NCBI GenBank assembly: GCA_964351995.1
Contig: CAYGQE010000022.1
Coordinates: forward strand, 18,091-82,090
Length of the DNA stretch: 64,000 nt
Source: SZUA-35 sp964351995
GTDB taxonomy: Bacteria > Actinomycetota > Acidimicrobiia > Acidimicrobiales > SZUA-35
Direction: 5' to 3'
The notes under the pieces were generated by a model. That model saw nothing but the letters and a program-made list of their open reading frames with translations. It made no database searches and was not told where the DNA came from. Below are positions 16,559-24,725 of the stretch, piece after piece (the first letter of the stretch is position 1; each line of letters opens with the position of its first letter). The translations under genes and the position numbers were made by a program.

Positions 16559-17140
16559 ATGCCAGCACTCGGAATGGAATTCGTCATGTCGGGCGACGAC
16601 GTGGACAGCCTTCCTCACAGCGAGGCCGAAGTGGCCATCGTCGGCCGCTCCAACGTGGGCAAGTCATCGCTCGTCAATGCGTTGAGTGCACGAAAGAAGC
16701 TTGCGCACGTGTCGAACACACCGGGCCGTACACGCCTGCTCAACCTCTTCACCGTGGCTGGTGGTGGTTCGATCATGGACCTTCCCGGCTACGGCTACGC
16801 CAAAGCCCCGAAGCACATGCGTGACCAGTGGGGCGTCATGATCGAGAGCTATCTGCTCGAGCGCGAAGGCATCACGATGGTCATGGTTCTCGTCGACGGC
16901 GAAGTCGGCCCAACCAAGCTCGACATTCAGATGCTGCAATGGCTTCGGTCGAACGGTCTCCCGCACACGGTCGTCGCCACCAAACACGACAAAGTCAAGT
17001 CGTCGAAGCGGGACAAGCAGAAGAACATCGTGGCGGAGAAGGTCGACCTCGAGCCCAGAGACATTGTGTGGGTCAGCGCCCACAAGGGCGTCGGAATCGA
17101 TCGCCTCCGCGGCCTCATCCTCCACTGGCTCGAGCTCTGA
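16559..17140 (+). CDS. engB: Ribosome biogenesis GTP-binding protein EngB (YihA/YsxC)
   Basis: EngB is a small GTPase needed for late large-subunit assembly. The 193-residue protein has G1 GRSNVGKSS, G2 region NTPGRTR, G3 DLPGYGYAKAP, G4 TKHDK and G5 SAHKGVG in the right order, at the family's usual length. ATG 16559 gives MPALGMEFVMSG; ATG 16574 is an alternative. It follows ligC after 40 bases on the same strand and ends tail-to-tail with the HD protein. Assignment is secure. Confidence 0.96.
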   Translation: MPALGMEFVMSGDDVDSLPHSEAEVAIVGRSNVGKSSLVNALSARKKLAHVSNTPGRTRLLNLFTVAGGGSIMDLPGYGYAKAPKHMRDQWGVMIESYLLEREGITMVMVLVDGEVGPTKLDIQMLQWLRSNGLPHTVVATKHDKVKSSKRDKQKNIVAEKVDLEPRDIVWVSAHKGVGIDRLRGLILHWLEL

Positions 17141-17190
17141 ACCCCGGGTTTGTGACCGTCAGTTTCGATAGCTGCAGCCCCCGGTTTGCC

Positions 17191-17817
17191 TCAATCAGGG
17201 CCGAGTTGGCCTGACTCAACAGCGTCGGCGACGACAGCGAGCGCAAGCTGCCAGAACTCTGGTGCGGCCTCGCCAATGGGTGCGTTGAACGCCTTCACCT
17301 GCGACTGCTGGATGCCGTGTTCCTTCCAGCTGACACCACCAGAGGAGGCGTTCAGGAGCATGGGCTGGAGGCGGTCACATGCATAGGCGAAGACCGCCGT
17401 TGGTGTGCCCCTCGCTTCGTACTCGTCCCACAGCGCCCGGATCTCCGCCGCTTGGTCGTCGGGCAGGAGCCCAAATATTCGAGCTGCTGCGGCGTTCTCC
17501 CGTTCTTGCTTGTCCTCGTGGCCGGCGACATCGTAGGCAAAGGTGTCCCCAGCATCGATCTCGACGATGTCGTGAACCAAGAGCAGCTTCATGGCATGAA
17601 GCGGATCGACGTCGGGCCCGGCGTGCGGTGCCAGAGTCAGCACCAACATCGCGAGGTGCCAGGAGTGCTCTGCGGTGTTCTCGAGCCGAGAACCATCGAC
17701 CAGCAAGCTGCGACGAATGATCGTCTTCAACTTGTCGATTTCGAGCAGGAAGTGGATGCGCTTCCCGAAGTCGACATCGATCGAAGAGGCAAGCAAAGCA
17801 ACACGTTCCTGAGTCAC
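17191..17817 (-). CDS. HD-domain phosphohydrolase, YfbR/5'-deoxynucleotidase-like
   Basis: The 208-residue product has an HD_3-type metal-binding core: RLENTAEHSWHLAMLVLTL, then LLLVHDIVEIDAGDT (HD doublet) and AYACDRLQPMLLN. Related enzymes remove phosphate from deoxynucleoside monophosphates or related nucleotides. GTG 17817 (MTQERVALLASS) is favoured because AGGG lies 7 bases upstream; GTG 17826 is possible. The frame extends a further 170 codons upstream, but that is antisense to the LigD-polymerase gene. Confidence 0.85.
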   Translation of the reverse strand: MTQERVALLASSIDVDFGKRIHFLLEIDKLKTIIRRSLLVDGSRLENTAEHSWHLAMLVLTLAPHAGPDVDPLHAMKLLLVHDIVEIDAGDTFAYDVAGHEDKQERENAAAARIFGLLPDDQAAEIRALWDEYEARGTPTAVFAYACDRLQPMLLNASSGGVSWKEHGIQQSQVKAFNAPIGEAAPEFWQLALAVVADAVESGQLGPD

Positions 17818-17898
17818 CCTGAGCACCCTATGCCAGGCCAGGGAAACGATGGGTGAACTACGGTGCACCACGTGGCCGCCGGAAAGGAACGCATCACG

Positions 17899-18897
17899 AT
17901 GGAGTTGGCGGGCCACGACGTCTCGATCTCCAGCCCCGACAAGGTGTTCTTCTCCAAACGGGGCGAGACCAAGCTCGACCTGATCGACTACTACCTCGCG
18001 GTCGAAGCACCCCTCATGCGCACGATGGGCGGTCGGCCGACCTTGCTGCAGCGATTTCCCGACGGTGCATCCGGAAAATCGTTCTTCCAGAAGCGGGTGC
18101 CAAAGGGCGCACCCGCGTGGCTCACGCAAACCATCGTCAGTACACCGAACGGCACCGACTCGAATGCGATGGTCGCGACCGACATCGCCCACATCGCGTG
18201 GGCAGTGAACATGGGGTGTCTCGGCTTCCACCCGTGGCCCTATCTGGCCTCCAGCCCCGAGGTCGCCGACGAGCTGCGTATCGATCTCGACCCGTCCCCT
18301 GGCACCGACTTCGACGACATCCGCCAAGCGGCGTTCGACACCAAGGCGCTACTCGACGAGCTCGAGATTCGCAGCTTCATCAAGACGTCTGGCAGCCGCG
18401 GCCTGCACATCTACGTGCGCCTCCAACCGACCTGGACCTCCTATGGCGTTCGAGCCGCAGCGGTCGCCCTTGCTCGAGAGCTCGAGCGACGCCACCCCGA
18501 CACCATCACTGCTGCTTGGTGGAAAGAAGAACGGGGTGAGCGAGTGTTCGTCGACTTCAACCAGAACGCACCGCACAAGACCGTGTTCGGCGCGTGGTCG
18601 GTGCGATCTCGAGTTGGTGCCCAGGTTTCCGCACCGATCTCGTGGGACGAGGTGTCCACCGTCGTGCTCGACGAGTTGACCATTGCGACCGTTCCTTCTC
18701 GTCTCGATGAACTCGGCGACCCCTGGGCACAGATCAACGAACATCCACAATCGATCCAGCCGCTGCTCGACATGAGCGACGCCGACATGGCCAGTGGCCT
18801 GATGGACGCACCTTGGCCGCCGGTGTACCCGAAGATGCCGAACGAGCCGCCACGGGTGGCTCCGAGCAGAGCCAAGGGGCAGCGCAGCAATTCCTGA
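17899..18897 (+). CDS. ligD: Stand-alone LigD-type DNA primase/polymerase
   Basis: The 332-residue protein is an archaeo-eukaryotic primase-like polymerase (PolDom) that fills ends during non-homologous end joining, preferring ribonucleotides. Catalytic residues visible are D129 and D131 (RIDLDPSPG) and D219 (FVDFNQN), with H111 (LGFHPWP) and the template/nucleotide block SGSRGLHIYV. It lacks the ligase and phosphoesterase domains of full LigD. ATG 17899 has AAAGGAA upstream. It lies close to the stand-alone ligase LigC, so repair polymerase and ligase are split into separate polypeptides here. No ku gene is visible. Confidence 0.92.
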   Translation: MELAGHDVSISSPDKVFFSKRGETKLDLIDYYLAVEAPLMRTMGGRPTLLQRFPDGASGKSFFQKRVPKGAPAWLTQTIVSTPNGTDSNAMVATDIAHIAWAVNMGCLGFHPWPYLASSPEVADELRIDLDPSPGTDFDDIRQAAFDTKALLDELEIRSFIKTSGSRGLHIYVRLQPTWTSYGVRAAAVALARELERRHPDTITAAWWKEERGERVFVDFNQNAPHKTVFGAWSVRSRVGAQVSAPISWDEVSTVVLDELTIATVPSRLDELGDPWAQINEHPQSIQPLLDMSDADMASGLMDAPWPPVYPKMPNEPPRVAPSRAKGQRSNS

Positions 18898-20445
18898 TCA
18901 GCGAGCGGGCGCTCGCCCTCCCCGCTTGCGTCCGTAGAGATCGGCGTCGGCCTGTTCGAAAACCAGCGTTCGATCCAGACCGGAGGCAATGCCGATACTC
19001 GCCGACGGCTGATGGCCCAGCTCGCCCCAATCGGCGAACTTCACGTTCTCGGCGAAGGCCACGGCCAACTGACTTGCTTCGTCCGCTCGATCGCCAGCAA
19101 GGATCACTGCGAATTCATCACCGCCGATTCTCGCCACGACCTCGGGCCGGAAGTCTTTCGATGCCTCGCTCAGGAGCCCGGCCAGTTTGACAAGAACATC
19201 GTCGCCCGCCTGGTGCCCAAACGTGTCATTGATCAGCTTGAAGTCGTTCAGGTCGACGAGCATCAACGTGCAGGCCCGTTGGTCATCGGGTTGCATGAGA
19301 CTCTGGAATGCGCGCCGGTTCGACAGACCAGTCAGTGGGTCCGAGAGGGCCATCGCCACGAGCTCGTGCCGTTCCGTCGCCATCAACTCTGCCGAGACCA
19401 TGGCAGCCACACCGGCTTCCAGTTCTCGACGAGCCCGCTCGGCTCGAACGACCAAGACCTCGTTGTAACACTCGAGTTCAGTGAGGTAGGCGTCGTTCAC
19501 CACACCAGCTCGTCGATAGGCCCGCAAACGCAAGAAGCGCGCTTGTTCTTCGTGTTCTGGAGAAAGCACCACCTCCGGGTCTCGAAGCGCCATCGACCAT
19601 TGGTCGAGCGGCGCCAAGCATCGGAGGACGACCTGCAGTTCTGAATCTCTCGCTGTCAGCGGCTCGATCAGCGCCTCGGCTTCGGCGCTCTCGAGGTCCT
19701 GATCCGCGAGCAAGACCTCCAGCACCCGGCGATTGGCGCGCAATTCGGAGCTGTCGCTCGTCGGCGCTTGCGACTCATCGAGGGCCGCCACCAGCGGCAA
19801 GTGCTCCTCGAAGAGTTCCCGTGCCCGTCCGAACTCGTTGACCATCACCGCTGACATCGCTCGTCTGAGCAACGCGAACGATCGATTGTGGGCGATCACC
19901 GCCAGCGGTTCGCGACCGTGTTCGAGTTGAGAGGCAGCGTCAGCCGCGTGGGTCAGCGTGTCGCTCGCCAACTCGATCAAGTCGATCATCTCGAACTCGA
20001 CAGCGAGGTTGACCAGACCAGACACCCGATCGGCCAATGGTTCATCGACATAGGAGAGCAGCGCTCGAGCCGTCGCATAGGACTGGTAAGGCTCCTGCAC
20101 ACCGATCAAGCGCGACCCCCGAATCCTGTCGGTGAGGGCGACCGCCTCCATCGCCCGCATTCCGAGCCGCTCAGATTCGCTCTGGAGCTCATCGACGAGA
20201 TCGAAGGATGCGCCCGGGTCACGCGTCTGCGCCTCGATGATCTTGACGTGAATCAAGGCCAGCCGGATGTCGTCCCAGCCGCGGCTCTTGGCGCTCTGCA
20301 TTGCTTCATCGATGGACGCCATCGCCGACGCAGCGTCGGTCTGGCAGAGCAAGGCGAGCATGCCAACCGTTGCGCGCGCATCAGAATGCTCGTCGCTGCT
20401 GGGCCGGACCATGGTCTGAGACTCGGCCAGTGGCTCGCCTGGCAT
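18898..20445 (-). CDS. GGDEF diguanylate cyclase with long helical-repeat N-terminus
   Basis: The product (about 515 residues) has a C-terminal GGDEF domain starting at SDPLTGLSNRRAFQSL, with DLNDFKLINDTFGHQAGDDVL and intact RIGGDEFAVIL, so c-di-GMP synthesis is plausible. The RxxD inhibitory site is absent (FRPE at that place). The first 340 residues are alpha-helical, TPR-like, with no membrane segment, a common sensor arrangement in actinobacteria. The start is uncertain: TTG 20475, ATG 20445 or ATG 20412 have no clear ribosome-binding site. It is convergent with the polymerase gene without a gap. Confidence 0.88.
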   Translation of the reverse strand: MPGEPLAESQTMVRPSSDEHSDARATVGMLALLCQTDAASAMASIDEAMQSAKSRGWDDIRLALIHVKIIEAQTRDPGASFDLVDELQSESERLGMRAMEAVALTDRIRGSRLIGVQEPYQSYATARALLSYVDEPLADRVSGLVNLAVEFEMIDLIELASDTLTHAADAASQLEHGREPLAVIAHNRSFALLRRAMSAVMVNEFGRARELFEEHLPLVAALDESQAPTSDSSELRANRRVLEVLLADQDLESAEAEALIEPLTARDSELQVVLRCLAPLDQWSMALRDPEVVLSPEHEEQARFLRLRAYRRAGVVNDAYLTELECYNEVLVVRAERARRELEAGVAAMVSAELMATERHELVAMALSDPLTGLSNRRAFQSLMQPDDQRACTLMLVDLNDFKLINDTFGHQAGDDVLVKLAGLLSEASKDFRPEVVARIGGDEFAVILAGDRADEASQLAVAFAENVKFADWGELGHQPSASIGIASGLDRTLVFEQADADLYGRKRGGRAPAR

Positions 20446-20502
20446 GAGGACAAACGTGCCGGCGCCGGGAACCAACGAACGGTCACCATCGTCAGAACCA
20501 CC

Positions 20503-20994
20503 ATGAGCATCGCCCCACGTCTCCGCCTTCTCGCCCTCGCCGCTGTTCTCTCCCTGGGTTTCACTGCCTGCGGCGCGGACGAGACCATCGATGCTGGTAC
20601 CTCTGTCGAGGTACCAGCCGATCAGTCCGAAGCCCTGCCCGACGAAGCGAGAGGAGAAGAAGTGACCCCAGAGTCGAACGAGGACGTCTCTGAAGGTTTC
20701 ACCCCGATGATTCCGAGAAACGATCTCGTCTCACTCCAAGCCGCGGCCCCCGACGAGGTCATCGCCGATCCCGATGACGACAGCCGACTCCTCATCCACT
20801 TCGTCGGTGCCGCCGAGCCGTGTTCTGGCGCCGCAATCACCGTCACCGAGAACGAGGCGGAGATCATCGTCGTTCTGGAAACAGGCCTGGATCCGAACGC
20901 CGCAGCCATGAGCTGCATCGCACAGTCGTTCGACTACGAAATCGCCGTCTCACTCGACGCTCCGCTCGGCGACCGGGTCATCACGCTCGGCTGA
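20503..20994 (+). CDS. Putative lipoprotein of unknown function
   Basis: From ATG 20503 the 163-residue product has a clear lipoprotein signal: basic start (MSIAPRLRL), hydrophobic stretch and lipobox LGFTACG with the acylated cysteine at about residue 23. An acidic linker (ADQSEALPDEARGEE) and a small, beta-rich domain follow, with two Cys residues (EPCSGAA and AMSCIAQ) that may form a disulphide. The frame is open upstream only as antisense to the GGDEF gene. Function unknown. Confidence 0.75.
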   Translation: MSIAPRLRLLALAAVLSLGFTACGADETIDAGTSVEVPADQSEALPDEARGEEVTPESNEDVSEGFTPMIPRNDLVSLQAAAPDEVIADPDDDSRLLIHFVGAAEPCSGAAITVTENEAEIIVVLETGLDPNAAAMSCIAQSFDYEIAVSLDAPLGDRVITLG

Positions 20995-21067
20995 AACCGA
21001 CCAACACCCGAGCTCGCACCCCTGCCAAGCCCTGGTGGGCCGGTCGAAGGATTAGCCTGACTGGTTC

Positions 21068-22384
21068 ATGGGAGCGGGACACGATCACGGGGCTGAAGCA
21101 CCCGTCGACCCCACCACTCGCCGGGCGCTGGCGGTGGTGGTTGCGATCTGCGCGTTGATCGCGCTGGCTGCCGCAGGAGCGACCTGGCCGTCGTCACAGA
21201 ACGACAACACGTTCAATCTGGGCGCCGACTTGTTCAACGGCACCGTCGAACGAGTCATCGATTGTCCCTCCGATGCGCTTCCCGAGGGGGCTGACGGCAT
21301 CGACTGTTTCGTGGTCCAAGCCGAGGTGACCGAGGGCATCGACGCTGGACAGCTCTTCGAGTTGCCACCCTTTTTCCAGGCCAGGGTCACCTTCGAGCCA
21401 GGGGACGATCTCGTGCTGGCAAAGATCCAGAACGACGATGCCCCCTTCCGCTACGCCTTCAGTGACCGAGACCGCAAGACACCGCTGTTGATGCTCACCG
21501 TGCTCTTCGCAGTTGCCGTTGTGCTGCTGGGCGGACTTCGCGGGGCTTCTGCGCTGGCAGGGTTGGCGTCAACGGTGTTGATCCTCGGCTTCTACACATT
21601 GCCTGCGCTGTTGGAAGGCCAATCGGCGCTACCCATTGCATGCGTCACCGCAGCGCTGATCGCGATCGTTGCGCTCTATACGAGTCACGGGCTGAACTCC
21701 ATGACCACGGTGGCCGTTCTCGGCACGCTGCTCGCCCTCGGGCTGACCGTCGCGCTTGGTCAGATTTTCATCGAGCTGACCCAACTCAGCGGCTTCGCCA
21801 CCGAAGAGTCGCTATTCATCGAAGGAGTCGGTGACGTCGATGTCCGAGGCCTTTTGCTCGCCGGGCTCGTCATCGGCGCGCTCGGTGCACTGGATGACAT
21901 GACCGTCACACAGGCCTCGGTCATCTTCGAGCTTCGTCGATCCAGCCCATCGAGCTCTCGCCGCGAGCTGTTTGCCTCGGGCATGCGGGTCGGGCGCGAT
22001 CATGTGGCCTCGACGGTGAATACCTTGTTCCTGGCCTATGTGGGAGCGGCGCTTCCTCTGCTGTTGTTGTTCTCGGTCGGGCAGTTGCCAGCCATCGATG
22101 TGGCGAACAGCGAAATCGTCGCCACCGAAATCGTTCGCACCTTGGTCGGCTCGATCGGACTTGTTGCCTCGGTGCCCCTCACGACCTGGCTTGCGGTGAG
22201 CGTGGTGGGCGACGGATCGGACCATCCCAAAGTGAAGTCCGGGGAGCGCCCCCCGAAGCGACGGACGCCGAACGGCGAGATGCCCGGTTCAGTTCCCTTC
22301 GATGACGGCGGGCCAGCGGCAGATGCAGCGTCAAACACCAAACCCAGCCGATGGTCGAGCATGCGAGATGGCATCGACGACTGA
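21068..22384 (+). CDS. YibE/F family membrane protein
   Basis: A 438-residue multi-pass membrane protein. After a His/Asp-rich start (MGAGHDHGAEAP) there is one transmembrane helix (about 20-38), an extracytoplasmic beta-rich domain (45-135) and some seven further helices. Family signatures are GLRGASALAGL, LYTSHGLNSMTTVAVLGTL and GALDDMTVTQASVIFELR, followed by GRDHVASTVNTLFLAYVGAALPLLLLF. YibE/F proteins are predicted permeases of unknown substrate. The C-terminal 70 residues are cytoplasmic, polar and low complexity. Confidence 0.88.
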   Translation: MGAGHDHGAEAPVDPTTRRALAVVVAICALIALAAAGATWPSSQNDNTFNLGADLFNGTVERVIDCPSDALPEGADGIDCFVVQAEVTEGIDAGQLFELPPFFQARVTFEPGDDLVLAKIQNDDAPFRYAFSDRDRKTPLLMLTVLFAVAVVLLGGLRGASALAGLASTVLILGFYTLPALLEGQSALPIACVTAALIAIVALYTSHGLNSMTTVAVLGTLLALGLTVALGQIFIELTQLSGFATEESLFIEGVGDVDVRGLLLAGLVIGALGALDDMTVTQASVIFELRRSSPSSSRRELFASGMRVGRDHVASTVNTLFLAYVGAALPLLLLFSVGQLPAIDVANSEIVATEIVRTLVGSIGLVASVPLTTWLAVSVVGDGSDHPKVKSGERPPKRRTPNGEMPGSVPFDDGGPAADAASNTKPSRWSSMRDGIDD

Positions 22385-22398
22385 TCAGGCGGGGCCGG

Positions 22399-22884
22399 TC
22401 AGGTCAGCGACCTGGCCAGCATGGCAACCTCTTCTTCGCCGCCGTAGGGCTGACAGCGAGCCACCTCCTCGAAGCCATTGATCTCGTGAAAGCGCAGGCT
22501 GCGATCGTTACGGGGCACGGTGTTGACCTCAGCGGTCATGACCGGACTGCCGAGATTCGCAGCGAGCTCGGCGAATGACGCATAGAGCGCCGGGCCCCAC
22601 CCCTGACCGCGAGCCTCCGGGGCCAAGGCGATCCGGTCGACGTACAAGAAGTCGTCGTATCGCTCGGTGAACCATCGGTAGTTGGGGCTGGCGTAGGTGC
22701 TCCCCGGCCCCAACAGGATCATGATCCCGACGACCACCCCGTCGACATCGACCACCGAGAACTGCGCCGCCTGTTCAAGCAAGAGGTCGAGTTTGGCGTC
22801 GTCCATGTCCCCGACATCAGGAATGTTCGTCTCGTTGATCGCCAGCACCGCGGCGCGGTCTTCCGGTCGGTAGTCACGAATCAT
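22399..22884 (-). CDS. GNAT family N-acetyltransferase
   Basis: The 161-residue product has the GNAT layout: IRDYRPEDRAAVLAINE at the N-terminus, YVDRIALAPEARGQGWGPALYASFAELA with the acetyl-CoA-binding R/QxxGxG/A-like loop (ARGQGWG), and FHEINGFEEVAR near the end. Substrate unknown. ATG 22884 overlaps the stop of the upstream exonuclease gene as ATGA, so the two are translationally coupled. Confidence 0.88.
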   Translation of the reverse strand: MIRDYRPEDRAAVLAINETNIPDVGDMDDAKLDLLLEQAAQFSVVDVDGVVVGIMILLGPGSTYASPNYRWFTERYDDFLYVDRIALAPEARGQGWGPALYASFAELAANLGSPVMTAEVNTVPRNDRSLRFHEINGFEEVARCQPYGGEEEVAMLARSLT

Positions 22885-23759
22885 GATCGACCGGCCGCCA
22901 GCTTCGCCGCCTTGGTCACCAGATCGGGGGCGTCGACAAACGCCGCAAACGCCTCGAGTTCGGGGGTAGGCCCCGTCCACTTCATCTCGTCGACGTTGTC
23001 GACCGTGGGGGCATCGAGTGCCAAGGTTGCCAGCGTCTTGAAAAGGAGCGCATCGGCCATGTTGTCGGCGAGCGTTTGCGCCAACTTGGCTCCGCTGCGA
23101 ACCGTGATGTCCCACTGGCCAGCCGAGAGCGGAATGTTCTCGATGTGCCCGTAACGAGACAGCACCAGCGCAGAGGACTTCGCTCCCCAACCTGGCAACC
23201 CGGGGAAGCCATCGGCTGAATCACCGACGAGTCCGAGCCAGTCGGGAATCGATTCTGGCGGCACCCCGTATTTCTCGATGACGTCCTCGACGTCGTAGAT
23301 CTTCTCTTTGCGCCGATCGAACTGCACGATGCGACCAGCCCTGACGACCTGCGCCAGGTCCTTGTCGGGCGTGCAGATCAGGACCTTCTCGACTCGTTCG
23401 TCCTCAGCGGCCAGCACCGCAGCCGCTGCCATCGCATCGTCGGCTTCGTACGTCGTCATCGCAAAGGTGGCCAGCCCCAGCGCTCGCAAGCCCTCGTCCA
23501 GCCACGGAAACTGGGCCTTGATGAGCGGATCCATCTCCGAGCCGTCCTTGTACGGGGCGTAGAGCTCGTTGCGGAACGACTCGACCACCGAGTCGGTCGC
23601 CACACCAACATGGGTGGCCCCATCGTCGAGCATCGCCAGCATGTTGCGCAGCACGGCCCGACACGCTCCGACCTCTCGCCCGTCTGCGGTTTCATGCCCA
23701 GGCCTCCCGAAGAACTGTCGGAAGAGTTCGTAGGTCCCATCAACAAGGTGCACGATCAC
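22881..23759 (-). CDS. 5'-3' exonuclease (PolI N-terminal/FEN-like)
   Basis: A 292-residue stand-alone flap/5'-3' exonuclease. Metal-binding acidic residues lie in HLVDGTYELFR (D7), YEADDAMAAAA and TPDKDLAQVV; the helix-three-turn-helix DNA-binding block is DWLGLVGDSADGFPGLPGWGAKSSALVL. It may process RNA primers or flaps in addition to the PolI domain. Start GTG 23759 (MIVHLVDGTY) was chosen because similarity begins there; an upstream start at 23843 would add 28 unsupported residues and overlap the YaaA gene's promoter region. Coupled to the downstream acetyltransferase. Confidence 0.9.
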   Translation of the reverse strand: MIVHLVDGTYELFRQFFGRPGHETADGREVGACRAVLRNMLAMLDDGATHVGVATDSVVESFRNELYAPYKDGSEMDPLIKAQFPWLDEGLRALGLATFAMTTYEADDAMAAAAVLAAEDERVEKVLICTPDKDLAQVVRAGRIVQFDRRKEKIYDVEDVIEKYGVPPESIPDWLGLVGDSADGFPGLPGWGAKSSALVLSRYGHIENIPLSAGQWDITVRSGAKLAQTLADNMADALLFKTLATLALDAPTVDNVDEMKWTGPTPELEAFAAFVDAPDLVTKAAKLAAGRS

Positions 23760-23848
23760 GGCGCCATCATGCCCGAAGCAAGGTTGTGACGCAGCCACAG
23801 CAAGGCCGCGACATGCCGAATCGGCCGCTTCCCGGCTAGACATGATGG

Positions 23849-24619
23849 ATGCTCAGCGTTCTCTCACCAGCGAAATCTCTCGACTACGAGTCGAAGTTGG
23901 CGACGAAGAAATTCAGTCAACCGGCGCTCCTCGACCGTGCCGCTGCGCTCGTCGACGTGATGGTGACGAAGTCGCCTGCCGACCTGCAGGCGATGATGGG
24001 GATCAGCAACGATCTGGCCGAGCTCAACGTCGAGCGTTTCCAAGAATGGTCGGCGCCGTTCGACACCACCAACGCTCGCCCTGCGGTGCTCGCCTTCAGC
24101 GGCGATGTGTATCTCGGGATGGATGCCGCGAACCGGTTCTCCGAGCGCGACTTCACCCGTGCCCAGAAGACCATTCGTATTCTCTCTGGTCTCTACGGCG
24201 TCCTCCGTCCGCTCGATCTGATGCAGCCGTATCGCCTCGAGATGGGAAGCAAAGTCGACACCGACGCCGGCAAGGACCTGTACTCGTTCTGGGGTGACAC
24301 GATCACCAACCAGCTCAACGAAGACCTCGCCGCTTCACCCGGACCGGATGTCCTCATCAATCTCGCATCGAACGAGTACTTCGGAGCTGTCAAGGCTCAG
24401 CAGATCGACGGACGGGTGATCGCCCCCAAGTTCTTGGACAACAAGAACGGCGAATACAAGATCATCAGCTTCTTCGCCAAGCGAGCGCGAGGCACCATGG
24501 CCGCCTGGTTGGTTCAAGAGCGGGTCGACACGATCAGAGGCATCACCGACTTCGATCAAGACGACTATCGCTACGACCCCGAGCGCTCGACCCCCGACGA
24601 ACCTGTCTTCATTCGGTGA
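23849..24619 (+). CDS. yaaA: Peroxide stress protein YaaA family
   Basis: The 256-residue product matches YaaA/DUF328: MLSVLSPAKSLDYES at the N-terminus, FSGDVYLGMDA, LSGLYGVLRPLDLMQPYRLEMGSK, LYSFWGDTIT, NLASNEYF and the end KRARGTMAAWLV. In E. coli YaaA limits intracellular free iron and DNA damage during peroxide stress, and the fold can bind DNA. It is divergent from the 5'-3' exonuclease gene. Whether the pair is linked in function is not shown. Confidence 0.93.
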   Translation: MLSVLSPAKSLDYESKLATKKFSQPALLDRAAALVDVMVTKSPADLQAMMGISNDLAELNVERFQEWSAPFDTTNARPAVLAFSGDVYLGMDAANRFSERDFTRAQKTIRILSGLYGVLRPLDLMQPYRLEMGSKVDTDAGKDLYSFWGDTITNQLNEDLAASPGPDVLINLASNEYFGAVKAQQIDGRVIAPKFLDNKNGEYKIISFFAKRARGTMAAWLVQERVDTIRGITDFDQDDYRYDPERSTPDEPVFIR

Positions 24620-24637
24620 CGGATTGACCCGTCGGAT

Positions 24638-24659
24638 GTTGTTCGCTGACGCTCACAAC
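24638..24659. repeat. Intergenic repeat with TCGCTGACGCTC core (family 2)
   Basis: GTTGT at 24638-24642 and ACAAC at 24655-24659 flank the core TCGCTGACGCTC (24643-24654), forming a 5-bp stem with a 12-base loop just after yaaA. The same core in the same GTTG/CAAC frame occurs at 40759-40786, and its last 11 bases also occur at 13273-13283. Confidence 0.5.
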
Positions 24660-24725
24660 GGCTCCGCACGTCAACAACGTTGATTTCTTCGCGACTTCCT
24701 GACGGGCCAAAACGTCAGAGGTTTC

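Noticed and set aside
19888..20502. N-terminal extension of the lipoprotein gene
   Set aside because: Antisense to the GGDEF gene; a proper lipoprotein signal starts at 20503.
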